Shown: positions 7,268 to 15,946 of the stretch, in pieces | Numbering within the stretch: the stretch's first letter is position 1 | Layout: each line of letters starts with the position of its first letter | Origin: JACRAR01 sp041674385 | GTDB taxonomy: Bacteria > Pseudomonadota > Gammaproteobacteria > Burkholderiales > Rhodocyclaceae | Length of the DNA stretch: 64,000 bases | Assembly (NCBI GenBank): GCA_041674385.1 | Contig: JBAYVU010000003.1 | Location: 1 to 64,000 of the forward strand | Direction of reading: 5' to 3' | Made by a program: the position numbers and the translations under genes | Notes under the pieces: generated by a model | What the model was told of the DNA's origin: nothing | Databases searched by the model: none | Seen by the model: the letters and a program-made list of their open reading frames with translations, nothing else

Positions 7268-9006
7268 GTTTCACCCTGCACGGTCTAGCCGTGGCATCGG
7301 GCATCGCCATCGGCCATGCCCATCTGGTCTCGCACGCATTGATGGAAGTGGCGCAATACCAGCTGCGCGAACGGGATATCGAAACCGAAGTGGCACGTTT
7401 CGGCGCCGCGCTGGCCACGGTGGAAACCGAACTGGTGCTGCTGAAAACCGAAGCCGAAGCCTCTCCCGGCGCAGCGGCCGAACTGTCCGCTTTCGTCGAT
7501 CTGCAATCGATGTTCCTTGCCGATCCGCTGCTGGCAGAAGCCCCCTGCGAGATGATCCGGACGCGGCGCTGCAACGCCGAATGGGCACTGGTGCAGCAGA
7601 TGGAGTTGCTGGTGGCGCAATTCGACGAAATGGAGGACACCTATCTGCGCGAGCGCAAGCAGGATATCGTCCAGGTGGTCGAACGTATCCTCAAGGTGCT
7701 GCTCGGCAAGTCGCGCAAGATCACTCGGCGCAAAGGTGCCGGCGACGACGATCTGATCATCGTCGCCCACGATCTGTCGCCGGCCGACACCATTCAGTTC
7801 AAGTCCTTGAAGATCGGCGGCTTCGTCACCGACCTCGGCGGCGCCACTTCGCATACCGCCATCGTGGCCCGCAGCCTGGCCATTCCGGCGGTGGTCGGCC
7901 TGCACCACGCGCGGCCGCTGCTGCGCGACAACGACCTGCTGATCGTCGACGGCACGCGCGGCGTGCTGATCGTCGATCCGGACGAGCGGGTGCTGGACGA
8001 ATACCGGCTGCGCAAGAGCGCGCTGGAACTGGAACGCAGCAAACTCAAGCGGCTCAAGACGGCGCGTGCGGCCACCCTCGACTACGTGGACATCTCGCTG
8101 GTCGCCAACATCGAACTGCCGCAGGATATCGACAAGGTCAGGGAGGTCGATGCGGACGGCATAGGTTTGTTCCGTACCGAATTTCTCTTCATGAACCGCG
8201 ATCAGCTGCCCGACGAAGACGAGCAGTTCGAGGCCTATCGCTCGGTGGTAAAGGCCTTGCCAGGCAAGCCGGTGACCATCCGATCCCTCGATACCGGCGC
8301 CGACAAGCAAACGCGCGTCATGCGCGGCCTGGATCGGCAGGAACCGAATCCGGCGCTGGGTTTGCGTGCGATCCGCTATTGCCTGGCCGAACCGCAGATA
8401 TTCCTGGCCCAGCTGCGCGCAATCCTGCGCGCCTCGCACTACGGCCAGATACACCTGTTGATTCCGATGCTGGCCCACGCCCACGAAATCCAGCAGTCGC
8501 TGGCGATGATCGAGCAGGCCAAGGCGCAGTTGCGCGAGAGCCGGACAAAGTTCGACGAGAACATGCAGATCGGCGGCATGATCGAGATCCCGGCGGCGGC
8601 CCTGGCCCTGGGACCGTTCCTGAAGCAATTGAACTTCCTTTCGATCGGCACCAACGATTTGATCCAATACACCCTGGCGATCGACCGTACCGACGAAGCG
8701 GTAGCCCACCTATACGACCCGTTGCATCCGGCAGTGCTGCGCCTGGTGGCGCAGACCATTCAACGCGGCACGCTGGCCGGCCTGCCGGTCACGGTATGCG
8801 GCGAGATGGCCGGCGATGCCGGCATGACCCGGCTGTTGCTGGGAATGGGGCTGCGCCAGTTCTCGATGCACCCGTCGCAACTGCTCGAAGTCAAACAGCA
8901 AATCCTGCGCAGCGATGTCTCGCGGCTGCGGCCCAAGGTGACCCGCCTGCTGCGTTACGACGATGCGGCGCGAGTGCGGGAACAGCTTGCCCTATTGGAC
9001 GAGTGA
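7264..9006 (+). CDS. ptsI: Phosphoenolpyruvate-protein phosphotransferase (EI)
   Basis: A 580-residue EI. It takes phosphate from PEP onto His197, in the swivelling-domain motif GGATSHTAIVARS, and hands it to HPr. The C-terminal PEP-binding barrel shows the conserved Arg/Glu/Asn segments (DGIGLFRTEFLFMNR, GTNDLIQYTLAIDR) and the active-site Cys in VTVCGEMAGD. The start is the ATG overlapping the ptsH stop. The last 15 bp overlap the convergent 3' end of glpK, so the two transcripts would be complementary at their ends. Confidence 0.95.
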   Translation: MSFTLHGLAVASGIAIGHAHLVSHALMEVAQYQLRERDIETEVARFGAALATVETELVLLKTEAEASPGAAAELSAFVDLQSMFLADPLLAEAPCEMIRTRRCNAEWALVQQMELLVAQFDEMEDTYLRERKQDIVQVVERILKVLLGKSRKITRRKGAGDDDLIIVAHDLSPADTIQFKSLKIGGFVTDLGGATSHTAIVARSLAIPAVVGLHHARPLLRDNDLLIVDGTRGVLIVDPDERVLDEYRLRKSALELERSKLKRLKTARAATLDYVDISLVANIELPQDIDKVREVDADGIGLFRTEFLFMNRDQLPDEDEQFEAYRSVVKALPGKPVTIRSLDTGADKQTRVMRGLDRQEPNPALGLRAIRYCLAEPQIFLAQLRAILRASHYGQIHLLIPMLAHAHEIQQSLAMIEQAKAQLRESRTKFDENMQIGGMIEIPAAALALGPFLKQLNFLSIGTNDLIQYTLAIDRTDEAVAHLYDPLHPAVLRLVAQTIQRGTLAGLPVTVCGEMAGDAGMTRLLLGMGLRQFSMHPSQLLEVKQQILRSDVSRLRPKVTRLLRYDDAARVREQLALLDE

Positions 9007-10497
9007 ACCGGGCTTTTCCCAACCCCCGACACGGCTGACGGCATCGCGCCAGCGTGTCATGCGTGTCGCCGCCTCGTCTCTGGACATGTGCGGTTCAAAA
9101 CTGCGATCCAGTTGCCAGGCGGATTCCAGCGCCGCCACGCCGGACCAGACGCCGGCGCTAAGACCGGCCAGGTGGGCAACGCCGAGGGCCGTGGTCTCGA
9201 AGGTCCTGGGACGTACGACCGGGATGCCGAGCAGGTCTGCCTGGAATTGCAGCAGCATGTCATTGGCGGCAGCACCGCCATCCACGCGCAGTTCCGTCAC
9301 CACCCCGGAGGCATCCGCCTGCATCGCGGCAAGCAGTTCGGCGGACTGGAAGGCGATCGACTCCAGTGCCGCACGGGCAATGTGCGCGCCGCTGGTGGCG
9401 CGATTCAATCCGAGCAGGCCGCCGCGCGCGTAAGGATCCCAGTAGGGTGCGCCGAGACCGGTGAACGCGGGCACGAACACCACGCCGCCGCTATCCGATA
9501 CGGACCCGGCCAGCGCCGTTACCTCCGCCGAATTGGCTATCAGGCCAAGACCGTCGCGCAACCACTGCACCACCGCCCCACCGATGAAGACGCTGCCTTC
9601 GAGGGCATAGCGCGGCGTCGCATCCGGCTGCGCCGCGGCGGTGGTGATCAGACCGTGGGTAGATTCGCCGGCTTGGCTGCCGGTGGCGAGCAGCATGAAA
9701 CAACCCGTGCCATAGGTGTTCTTGGCCATGCCCGAACGATGGCAGGCCTGACCGAACAGCGCCGCCTGCTGGTCGCCGGCGATGCCGCCGATCATCACCG
9801 GCACACCGAAAACAGCCTGCTCAGTCATGCCGTAATTCCAGGCCGATGGGTGCACCTGCGGCAGCATGGCGCCGGGGATGCGCAGCAATGCCAGCAGATC
9901 GTCGTCCCAGGCGTTGCGATGGATATCGTAGAGCAAGGTACGCGAAGCGTTGCTGACATCGGTGACATGCAGCCGGCCGCCGCTGAGCTGCCACGCGAGC
10001 CAGCTGTCGACGGTGCCGAAGGCCAGTTCGCCGGCCTCCGCCCCTGCCCGTGCGCCGGGTACGTGGTCGAGCAGCCAGGCGAGCTTGCTGGCGGAGAAAT
10101 ACGGATCGAGCGTGAGGCCGGTGCGTTGCCGGAACAGGCTTGCGTGGCCGGCCGCCTGGAGTTCATCGCACAGCGCCGCGCCGCGTCTATCCTGCCAGAC
10201 GATGGCGTTGTAGATCGGCCGGCCAGAGGCGCGCTCCCAGACCAGTGTCGTCTCGCGCTGGTTGGCGATGCCCAGCGCGGCCAGATCCTTTGCCGCGATA
10301 CCGGCCTTGTTCAGCGCCTCGCGTGCCGTGTCGAGCTGGGTTTGCCAGATGTCGTAGGGATCGTGCTCGACCCAACCGGAGCGGGGAAATATCTGGCGGA
10401 ACTCGCGCTGTGCGACGGCGCGAACACGGCTGTCGTCGTCGAAGACGATGGCTCGAGAACTGGTGGTGCCCTGGTCGAGAGCGAGGAGATAAGCCAT
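8992..10497 (-). CDS. glpK: Glycerol kinase
   Basis: Phosphorylates glycerol to glycerol-3-phosphate with ATP in the cytoplasm. The 501-residue protein has the FGGY-kinase signatures: N-terminal phosphate loop LDQGTTSSRA (residues 7-16), the glycerol-contact segment AIVWQDRRG, and the adenosine motif near LRVDGGAAAND. The ATG at 10497 has GGAGG closely upstream, and the gene follows glpD by 12 bp, so the two form a leftward operon. No glycerol facilitator or GlpR repressor is adjacent. Its 3' end overlaps ptsI by 15 bp, tail to tail. Confidence 0.95.
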   Translation of the reverse strand: MAYLLALDQGTTSSRAIVFDDDSRVRAVAQREFRQIFPRSGWVEHDPYDIWQTQLDTAREALNKAGIAAKDLAALGIANQRETTLVWERASGRPIYNAIVWQDRRGAALCDELQAAGHASLFRQRTGLTLDPYFSASKLAWLLDHVPGARAGAEAGELAFGTVDSWLAWQLSGGRLHVTDVSNASRTLLYDIHRNAWDDDLLALLRIPGAMLPQVHPSAWNYGMTEQAVFGVPVMIGGIAGDQQAALFGQACHRSGMAKNTYGTGCFMLLATGSQAGESTHGLITTAAAQPDATPRYALEGSVFIGGAVVQWLRDGLGLIANSAEVTALAGSVSDSGGVVFVPAFTGLGAPYWDPYARGGLLGLNRATSGAHIARAALESIAFQSAELLAAMQADASGVVTELRVDGGAAANDMLLQFQADLLGIPVVRPRTFETTALGVAHLAGLSAGVWSGVAALESAWQLDRSFEPHMSRDEAATRMTRWRDAVSRVGGWEKPGSLVQ

Positions 10498-10509
10498 CTT
10501 GTCCCTCCT

Positions 10510-12036
10510 TTATGGCTGGCGACGACGATCCGCCAGCCAGCGTTCGAGTATTGCCGCATCCGTCAAGCCAACACGCAGGCCCAGCTTGGTGCGGCGCCAG
10601 AGAATGTCGTCGCTGCTGCGAGCCCATTCCTCTCGCACCAGGTAGTCGATTTCCCGCGCATACAGTGTCGGCAGGACTTCCTCGCCGAGATCGGCCAACG
10701 TGGCGGCATTGCCGATGATTTCGGCGCTGCGCGTGCCGTAGGTGCGCGCCCAGCGCCGGGCAAGCGGTACCGGCAGCCAAGGGTGGTTGCGTGTCAGGCG
10801 TGCCTGATATTCCCTCAGGCCGCCCGCAGGCAGGTCGCCTCCGGGCAACACCGCCCCGCCGGTCCACTGCCGCTGCGCCAGCCCGAGCAAGGCTTGCACC
10901 CGGTCGACGGCCTCCTCGGCGAGACGGCGGTAGGTCGTCAGTTTGCCGCCGAACACCGACAACAGCGGTGCTCCATCGGCATCCAGTTCGAGCGCATAGT
11001 CGCGCGTGACGCTCGCGGGATCGCCGGTCTCGTCGTCGAGCAGCGGGCGCACGCCGGAATACTGCCAGACCACGTCGGCGGGGGCAATGCGACGCCTGAA
11101 ATAGCGGTTGGCCATGGCGCAGAGATAGACGATCTCGTCTTCCGAAATACCGACCCGATCCGGATCGTCGTGGAATTCCAGCTCGGTGGTGCCGATCAAG
11201 GTGAAGTCGTCCTCGAACGGAATGGCGAAAACGATGCGGCGATCCGGATTCTGGAAAATGTAGGCGTAGTCGTGCTCGAACTGGCGCGGCACGACGATGT
11301 GGCTGCCCTTCACCAGGCGCACCGACTTTTCTGCCCCCAAGCCCACGACCTCGTCGAGAAACCGGCCGACCCACGGGCCGGCGGCATTCACCAGTATGCG
11401 CACGACGACTGCCTGGGTTTCGCCCTGTTCGTCCACCAGTTGCGCGTGCCACAGGCCTTGCTCCCGCCGCGCAGACACGCAACGCGTATGGATGCGCACA
11501 TCGGCACCGCGCCGGCGCGCATCGACCGCATTCAGCACGACCAGCCGGGCGTCCTGCACCCAGCCGTCGGAATACATGAAACCGCGCCGGAAACGCGCAT
11601 CCAGCGGGGCACCGGCCGGATGGCGGCGGAGATTGACGCCGCTCGAACCGGGCAACAGGTCGTGCCGTGCCAGGTGATCGTAGAGGAACAGGCCGATGCG
11701 AATCATCCAGGCTGGCCGCAGATGGGCATCGTGCGGCATGACAAAGCGCAGCGGCCAGGCGATGTGGGGGGCGGCACGCAGCAGGACTTCGCGTTCCTCG
11801 AGCGCCTTGCGAACCAGGCCGAATTCATAGTGTTCGAGGTAGCGCAGTCCGCCGTGGATCAGCTTGGTGCTGGCCGAAGAGGTGTGCGAGCCAAGATCGT
11901 CCTTTTCGCAGAGCAGCACCGACAAGCCGCGCCCCGCCGCGTCCCTGGCGATGCCGACGCCGTTGATGCCGCCGCCGACCACCAAGATGTCGCAGGGTTG
12001 TGTCACCGCACCATGTGTCGCGATATTCATTTTCAA
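10510..12036 (-). CDS. glpD: Aerobic glycerol-3-phosphate dehydrogenase
   Basis: A 508-residue FAD enzyme of the inner membrane surface that oxidises glycerol-3-phosphate to dihydroxyacetone phosphate and reduces quinone. The Rossmann FAD motif DILVVGGGINGVGIARD starts at about residue 18, followed by the substrate-site segment SSASTKLIHGGLRYLEHYEF and a C-terminal helical domain. It is the first gene of the leftward glpD-glpK operon. Upstream, TTGCAT and TAAATT with 17 bp between them read leftward form a possible promoter (about 12050-12080). It is divergent from metX across a 216-bp regulatory region. Confidence 0.95.
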   Translation of the reverse strand: MKMNIATHGAVTQPCDILVVGGGINGVGIARDAAGRGLSVLLCEKDDLGSHTSSASTKLIHGGLRYLEHYEFGLVRKALEEREVLLRAAPHIAWPLRFVMPHDAHLRPAWMIRIGLFLYDHLARHDLLPGSSGVNLRRHPAGAPLDARFRRGFMYSDGWVQDARLVVLNAVDARRRGADVRIHTRCVSARREQGLWHAQLVDEQGETQAVVVRILVNAAGPWVGRFLDEVVGLGAEKSVRLVKGSHIVVPRQFEHDYAYIFQNPDRRIVFAIPFEDDFTLIGTTELEFHDDPDRVGISEDEIVYLCAMANRYFRRRIAPADVVWQYSGVRPLLDDETGDPASVTRDYALELDADGAPLLSVFGGKLTTYRRLAEEAVDRVQALLGLAQRQWTGGAVLPGGDLPAGGLREYQARLTRNHPWLPVPLARRWARTYGTRSAEIIGNAATLADLGEEVLPTLYAREIDYLVREEWARSSDDILWRRTKLGLRVGLTDAAILERWLADRRRQP

Positions 12037-12101
12037 TCAATTTAATTTGTTGAAGGGCATTATGCAAGCCGGATGCGCCGCCCATGCGGATGTCAGGCGG
12101 A

Positions 12102-12130
12102 TTGACTTTTGCCGGGCCGCACGGTAGTTT
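12102..12130 (+). promoter_or_regulatory. Promoter of the metX leader
   Basis: TTGACT at 12102-12107, a 17-bp spacer and TAGTTT at 12125-12130. Transcription would start near 12137, directly at the 5' edge of the predicted SAM-II riboswitch, which supports the assignment despite the weak -10. Confidence 0.55.
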
Positions 12131-12139
12131 CCCATCTGC

Positions 12140-12193
12140 GGCGCCGACTTGACTCAGCTTGCGGGCGCTTAACAAATACGGCTAAAGCGAGGG
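12140..12193 (+). ncRNA. SAM-II (metA-type) riboswitch
   Basis: A short H-type pseudoknot upstream of metX that aligns with the known SAM-II aptamer of environmental metX leaders. Stem P1 is GCGCC (12141-12145) with GGCGC (12164-12168). The loop keeps the GA-pyrimidine-rich start and TTGC end, and the 3' tail holds the hallmark AAATACGGCTAAA (12173-12186). The pseudoknot helix pairs CTC (12153-12155) with GAG (12189-12191); the environmental aptamer has ACC/GGG at these places, a compensatory difference. SAM binding stabilises the fold and lowers expression. Here the aptamer is followed by an intrinsic terminator. The call is from memory of the consensus and needs a covariance-model check. 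Confidence 0.85.
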
Positions 12194-12208
12194 TGGCAAA
12201 TCTACAGG

Positions 12209-12238
12209 CCCGATCCGCATGAGCCGGTCGGGTTTTTT
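12209..12238 (+). terminator. Intrinsic terminator between the SAM-II aptamer and metX
   Basis: CCCGATC (12209-12215) pairs with GGTCGGG (12226-12232), with one T-G wobble and a 10-nt loop, followed by six T (12233-12238). It lies 16 nt after the aptamer and 14 nt before the metX start codon, so it could attenuate transcription when SAM is bound. Confidence 0.8.
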
Positions 12239-12252
12239 ATTGGATAAAAGAA

Positions 12253-13383
12253 GTGAATACGAAAACCGGCAGTGTAGGCATCGTCGCGGCACAGTCTGCG
12301 CATTTCGGCGCGCCGCTCGAATTGCGCAGCGGTGCCGTCGTGCCGGCCTACGACCTGGTCTTTGAAACTTACGGCACGCTCAATGCCGCCAAGTCGAATG
12401 CCATCCTGGTCTGCCATGCGCTGTCCGGCCATCACCATGTCGCCGGCCTTTATGCCGACCAGCCAAAGTCTCTCGGCTGGTGGGACAACCTCGTCGGCCC
12501 CGGCCGGCCGCTCGACACCGAGCGGTTTTTCATCGTCGGCGTGAATAATCTCGGCGGCTGCCACGGCTCGACCGGACCGTCCTCGCCGAACCCGGCCACC
12601 GGCAAACCCTGGGGCGCCGATTTTCCGATGGTAACGGTGGATGACTGGGTTCAGGCGCAAGCGCGCCTGGCCGATCATCTCGGTATCGACAGCTGGGCGG
12701 CGGTGATCGGCGGCAGCCTCGGCGGCATGCAGGCGCTGCAATGGACGATCGACCAGCCTGCCCGCATCCGCCATGCGCTCGTCATCGCCGCAGCATCCAA
12801 GCTGACGGCGCAGAACATCGCCTTCAACGATGTCGCTCGCCAAGCCATCCTCACCGACCCGGATTTTCACGGCGGACATTTCTACGAGCACTCGGTGGTG
12901 CCTCGACGCGGCTTGCGGCTGGCCCGCATGCTCGGCCACATCACCTATCTGTCCGACGACCAGATGGGGGAGAAGTTCGGCCGCATGCTGCGCGGCGACG
13001 ACTTCGGCTTCGGTTATGGCGTCGAGTTCGAGATCGAATCCTACCTGCGTGCCCAAGGCGACAAATTTGCCGGCTTTTTCGACGCCAACACCTATCTGCT
13101 GATGACCAAAGCGCTCGACTACTTCGATCCGGCGCATCGCTACGACGGCGATCTGGCCGCTGCGCTTGCGTCGGCGCAGGCCAAGTTCCTGGTGGTGGCG
13201 TTCTCTACCGACTGGCGCTTCGCGCCCTCGCGTTCGCGCGAGATCGTCAACGCGCTGCTGAAGAACGACCAGGACGTCAGCTACGCCGAAATCACCTGCA
13301 ACTTCGGCCACGATTCCTTCCTGCTCGAAGAACCCCAGTACCACGCGGTCCTGAGCGCCTATCTGGGGAGGATCAAGCTATGA
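12253..13383 (+). CDS. metX: Homoserine O-acyltransferase
   Basis: Activates homoserine with an acyl group (acetyl or succinyl) for methionine synthesis. The 376-residue alpha/beta-hydrolase shows the full triad: Ser155 in the elbow GGSLGGMQ, Asp320 in STDW and His353 in NFGHDSF. The GTG at 12253 is used as start, directly after the leader terminator. The preceding SAM-II riboswitch makes SAM repression likely. Its stop overlaps metW (ATGA at 13380-13383). In several proteobacteria MetX next to MetW uses succinyl-CoA, so the acyl donor should not be assumed to be acetyl-CoA. Confidence 0.95.
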   Translation: MNTKTGSVGIVAAQSAHFGAPLELRSGAVVPAYDLVFETYGTLNAAKSNAILVCHALSGHHHVAGLYADQPKSLGWWDNLVGPGRPLDTERFFIVGVNNLGGCHGSTGPSSPNPATGKPWGADFPMVTVDDWVQAQARLADHLGIDSWAAVIGGSLGGMQALQWTIDQPARIRHALVIAAASKLTAQNIAFNDVARQAILTDPDFHGGHFYEHSVVPRRGLRLARMLGHITYLSDDQMGEKFGRMLRGDDFGFGYGVEFEIESYLRAQGDKFAGFFDANTYLLMTKALDYFDPAHRYDGDLAAALASAQAKFLVVAFSTDWRFAPSRSREIVNALLKNDQDVSYAEITCNFGHDSFLLEEPQYHAVLSAYLGRIKL

Positions 13384-13976
13384 ACCGGAGGCTCGACCGG
13401 CCCGACTTCGAGGTCATCGCCGGCTGGGTGCAACCCGGCGAGCGCGTGCTCGACCTCGGCTGCGGCGACGGCACCCTGCTCAAGCTGCTGATCGAGACCC
13501 GCGGCGTGCGAGGCTATGGCGTCGACATCGACGATGCCAATGTGCTGGCGGCCATCGGCAATGGAGTGAATGTGATCCAGAGCAACCTCGATGCGGGGCT
13601 GGCCGGTTTTGTCGATGGCGCTTTCGATCATGTGGTGCTGTCGCGCACGCTGCAAACCGTCCACCACACCCAAGAGATACTCGCCGCGATGTTGCGCGTC
13701 GGCCGCGAGGCGGTGGTTTCCTTCCCCAACTTCGGCTACTGGAAAAACCGCGCGGCGGTGCTCGGCGGACGCATGCCGGTATCCGAAGACCTGCCCTACC
13801 AGTGGTACGACACGCCCAACGTGCGCTTCTTCACCATGCTGGATTTCGAGGATCTGTGCGCCAAGATGAAGATTCTCGTGCGCGAGCGGCAGGTGCTCGA
13901 CGAACAAGGCAAACAGGTGAACGAGGAACACAACTTCCTGGGCAGCCTGGCCGTGTATCGCATCACGCGAGGCTGA
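13380..13976 (+). CDS. metW: Methionine biosynthesis protein MetW (SAM methyltransferase fold)
   Basis: A 198-residue class I methyltransferase-fold protein with SAM motif I RVLDLGCGDGTLL near residue 21. The start is the ATG in the overlap with the metX stop; an upstream extension in this frame lies wholly within metX. MetW is found paired with metX across proteobacteria and is required for full homoserine acyltransferase activity in some species; its catalytic role is unsettled. It ends 4 bp before ampG. Confidence 0.93.
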   Translation: MNRRLDRPDFEVIAGWVQPGERVLDLGCGDGTLLKLLIETRGVRGYGVDIDDANVLAAIGNGVNVIQSNLDAGLAGFVDGAFDHVVLSRTLQTVHHTQEILAAMLRVGREAVVSFPNFGYWKNRAAVLGGRMPVSEDLPYQWYDTPNVRFFTMLDFEDLCAKMKILVRERQVLDEQGKQVNEEHNFLGSLAVYRITRG

Positions 13977-13980
13977 CGGA

Positions 13981-15240
13981 TTGGCTTCCCCCGACTGGCT
14001 GAACACGCTGCTGACGCGGCGCATGCTGGTCTGCGTGTTCACCGGATTCTCCTCGGGCCTGCCGCTCTACCTGCTGCTCAACCTGGTGCCGGCCTGGCTG
14101 TTCTCCGAAGGTGTCAGCCTGCGGGAGATCGGCGCGATGACGCTGATCCAGCTGCCCTACACCTGGAAATTCCTCTGGTCACCGCTGCTCGATCGTTACG
14201 CCGTTCCCGGCTTTGGTCGCCGTCGCGGCTGGATGCTGCTGACCCAGATCGGCCTGCTGTTCATCATTGGCGGCTTCGGTATGCTGTCGCCGCGCCTCGA
14301 TCTGACGCAGATCGTGCTGTTGGCGCTGTTGCTGGCGCTCCTCTCGGCGACCCAGGACATCGCCATCGACGCCTTCCGCCGCGAGATACTCTCCGACGCC
14401 GAACTGGGGCTGGGCAACTCGGTGCATGTCAATGCCTATCGCATCGCCGGCCTGGTGCCGGGTTCGCTGTCGCTGATCCTGGCCGACCACCTGCCCTGGT
14501 CCGAGGTGTTCTGGATCACCGCCCTGTTCATGCTGCCGGGCATGGTGATGGCCTGGCAAGTGCGCGAACCGGGTATCGGCGCCAGTACGCCAAAGACGCT
14601 GCGCGAAGCCGTGGTCGAACCTTTCCATGAATTCATCGGCCGCGCCGGCGTACGGGACGCCCTGCTGATCCTCGGCTTCATCTTCTTCTACAAACTCGGC
14701 GACAGCTTGTGCACCGCGCTGGCAACACCTTTCTATCTCAGCATGGGTTACACCAAAACCCACATCGGCCTGGTGGCCAAGCATGCCGGGCTATGGCCGG
14801 CGGTCATCGGCGGACTGGCCGGCGGCCTGTGGATGGTCCGGCTCGGCATCAACCGGGCCTTGTGGCTGTTCGGTGCGGTACAACTGGTGTCGATCTTCGG
14901 TTTCGCATGGCTCGCTTGGCAAGGGCCGCAGGCCAGCATCGCCTTCGCACAACTCGTCGCCTTGGCCGGGGTCATCGGCCTGGAAGCGCTTGGGGTCGGC
15001 CTGGGCACGGCGGCTTTCGTCGCCTATATCGCCCGCGCCACCCATCCGCTCTACACCGCGACGCAGTTCGCACTGTTCACCAGCCTGGCGGCCGTCCCGC
15101 GCAGCTTCATTAACGCCGCCGCCGGTTGGCTGGTGGAACAGATGGGATGGTTGGCCTTCTTCCTACTCTGCGCGGCACTGGCTGTGCCGGGCATGTTGCT
15201 GTTGCTGCGAGTGGCACCGTGGCAAAAAAGCAACACTTAG
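13981..15240 (+). CDS. ampG: Muropeptide permease of the AmpG family (MFS)
   Basis: A 419-residue inner-membrane transporter with about 12 hydrophobic segments. The N-terminal region (FTGFSSGLPLYLLLNLVPAWL, then IGAMTLIQLPYTWKFLWSPLLDR) is the AmpG signature. AmpG imports anhydro-muropeptides for peptidoglycan recycling. The proposed start is a TTG at 13981, 4 bp after metW; an ATG at residue 15 would cut into the first membrane helix, so TTG is preferred. Its place in the metX-metW transcript means SAM attenuation may extend to it. pgeF, another peptidoglycan-quality gene, lies 3 kb away. Confidence 0.88.
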   Translation: MASPDWLNTLLTRRMLVCVFTGFSSGLPLYLLLNLVPAWLFSEGVSLREIGAMTLIQLPYTWKFLWSPLLDRYAVPGFGRRRGWMLLTQIGLLFIIGGFGMLSPRLDLTQIVLLALLLALLSATQDIAIDAFRREILSDAELGLGNSVHVNAYRIAGLVPGSLSLILADHLPWSEVFWITALFMLPGMVMAWQVREPGIGASTPKTLREAVVEPFHEFIGRAGVRDALLILGFIFFYKLGDSLCTALATPFYLSMGYTKTHIGLVAKHAGLWPAVIGGLAGGLWMVRLGINRALWLFGAVQLVSIFGFAWLAWQGPQASIAFAQLVALAGVIGLEALGVGLGTAAFVAYIARATHPLYTATQFALFTSLAAVPRSFINAAAGWLVEQMGWLAFFLLCAALAVPGMLLLLRVAPWQKSNT

Positions 15241-15323
15241 AAATATTTTTATTCGGCAATTCAACTTTTTTGCAACACGTCCGTTAACCTCACTGTGCGC
15301 TCCAATATCGAGGAGACAGTGAA

Positions 15324-15527
15324 ATGGTGATCGTCATGGACATGGTTACGGGCAAATACATCGCGGGAGAATTCGGCGCCTTCGAGGAAGAGGTGATGAA
15401 CGCCCAATGGCTGCCGCAGACGCCTGAACTCGGCTTGCAGCAAGCCAGTTCGAGCCGCAATTCGTGCACCGGAGAGGTTGTGGATGCCGATGCGTTTTTG
15501 CGCAACGTCTATCTGAGCCAGGAGTAA
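15324..15527 (+). CDS. Small hypothetical protein, 67 residues
   Basis: Not recognised. The ATG at 15324 has a good Shine-Dalgarno (GAGGAG, 8 nt upstream) and the product is acidic, without a signal peptide or membrane segment. Its N-terminal MVIVMDMVTGKYIAGEFGA looks like two beta strands, and the centre is Gln/Ser/Asn-rich with a single Cys. It is transcribed in the same direction as ampG after an 83-bp gap and is followed by a decayed chimeric gene, so it may have lost or gained neighbours by rearrangement. Confidence 0.55.
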   Translation: MVIVMDMVTGKYIAGEFGAFEEEVMNAQWLPQTPELGLQQASSSRNSCTGEVVDADAFLRNVYLSQE

Positions 15528-15602
15528 GTCTTTTACCTCATAGAGCGCCCCCGTTGCGGGTTGCGCTGCTTGCGCCTTTCCCATGCGCCAGATGGAATGG
15601 GA

Positions 15603-15938
15603 ATGCGAATCTGGACCCTACATCCGAAATATCTTGACCCGCGCGGCCTAGTGGCACTCTGGCGCGAAGCCCTGCTGGATGATATTTCCGGCTTGCTGCT
15701 GGGAGATAAGGGGTTCATTCGACCGATTCTGAAAGAAGGCCTTGCGCAACGGTCGATCGACTTGCCGGCGCCGCTGCGGGACAATATGCGGGAGACACGT
15801 TCCAAGGGCTTTCGGAGCGTTGTCAGGCAAATCCTCCCCTTCCATTCTGGCGGTTCAATACGCTTCCAAGATCAAGAATACGCAGACAATTCCGAGCCAA
15901 TTGCGGTGATGCAAATTTCGGCATTGGCGTCCGGTTAA
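15603..15938 (+). pseudogene. Chimeric remnant: start of a pyrimidine-dimer glycosylase-like gene fused to a transposase fragment
   Basis: The first ~24 codons from the ATG at 15603 (MRIWTLHPKYLDPRGLVALW) match the highly conserved N-terminus of the T4-endonuclease-V-like pyrimidine dimer DNA glycosylase family. At about 15673 the protein changes abruptly to a segment (LLLGDKGFIRPILKEGL, IDLPAPLRDNM) resembling the DDE transposase of IS982/IS4-like elements, near its catalytic Asp. After about 15835 neither family continues. The glycosylase normally has well over 100 residues, so the gene is truncated, most simply by IS insertion followed by deletion. No terminal inverted repeat or target duplication was found. 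Family names are from recalled motifs. Confidence 0.6.
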
Positions 15939-15946
15939 AACGCAAT

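Noticed and set aside
9088..12045. A 985-codon open frame antisense to glpK and glpD
   Set aside because: It is the shadow of two high-GC genes with clear families. It has no ribosome-binding site, no recognisable domain, and its composition (Arg/Gln/Gly-rich) is that of an antisense frame.
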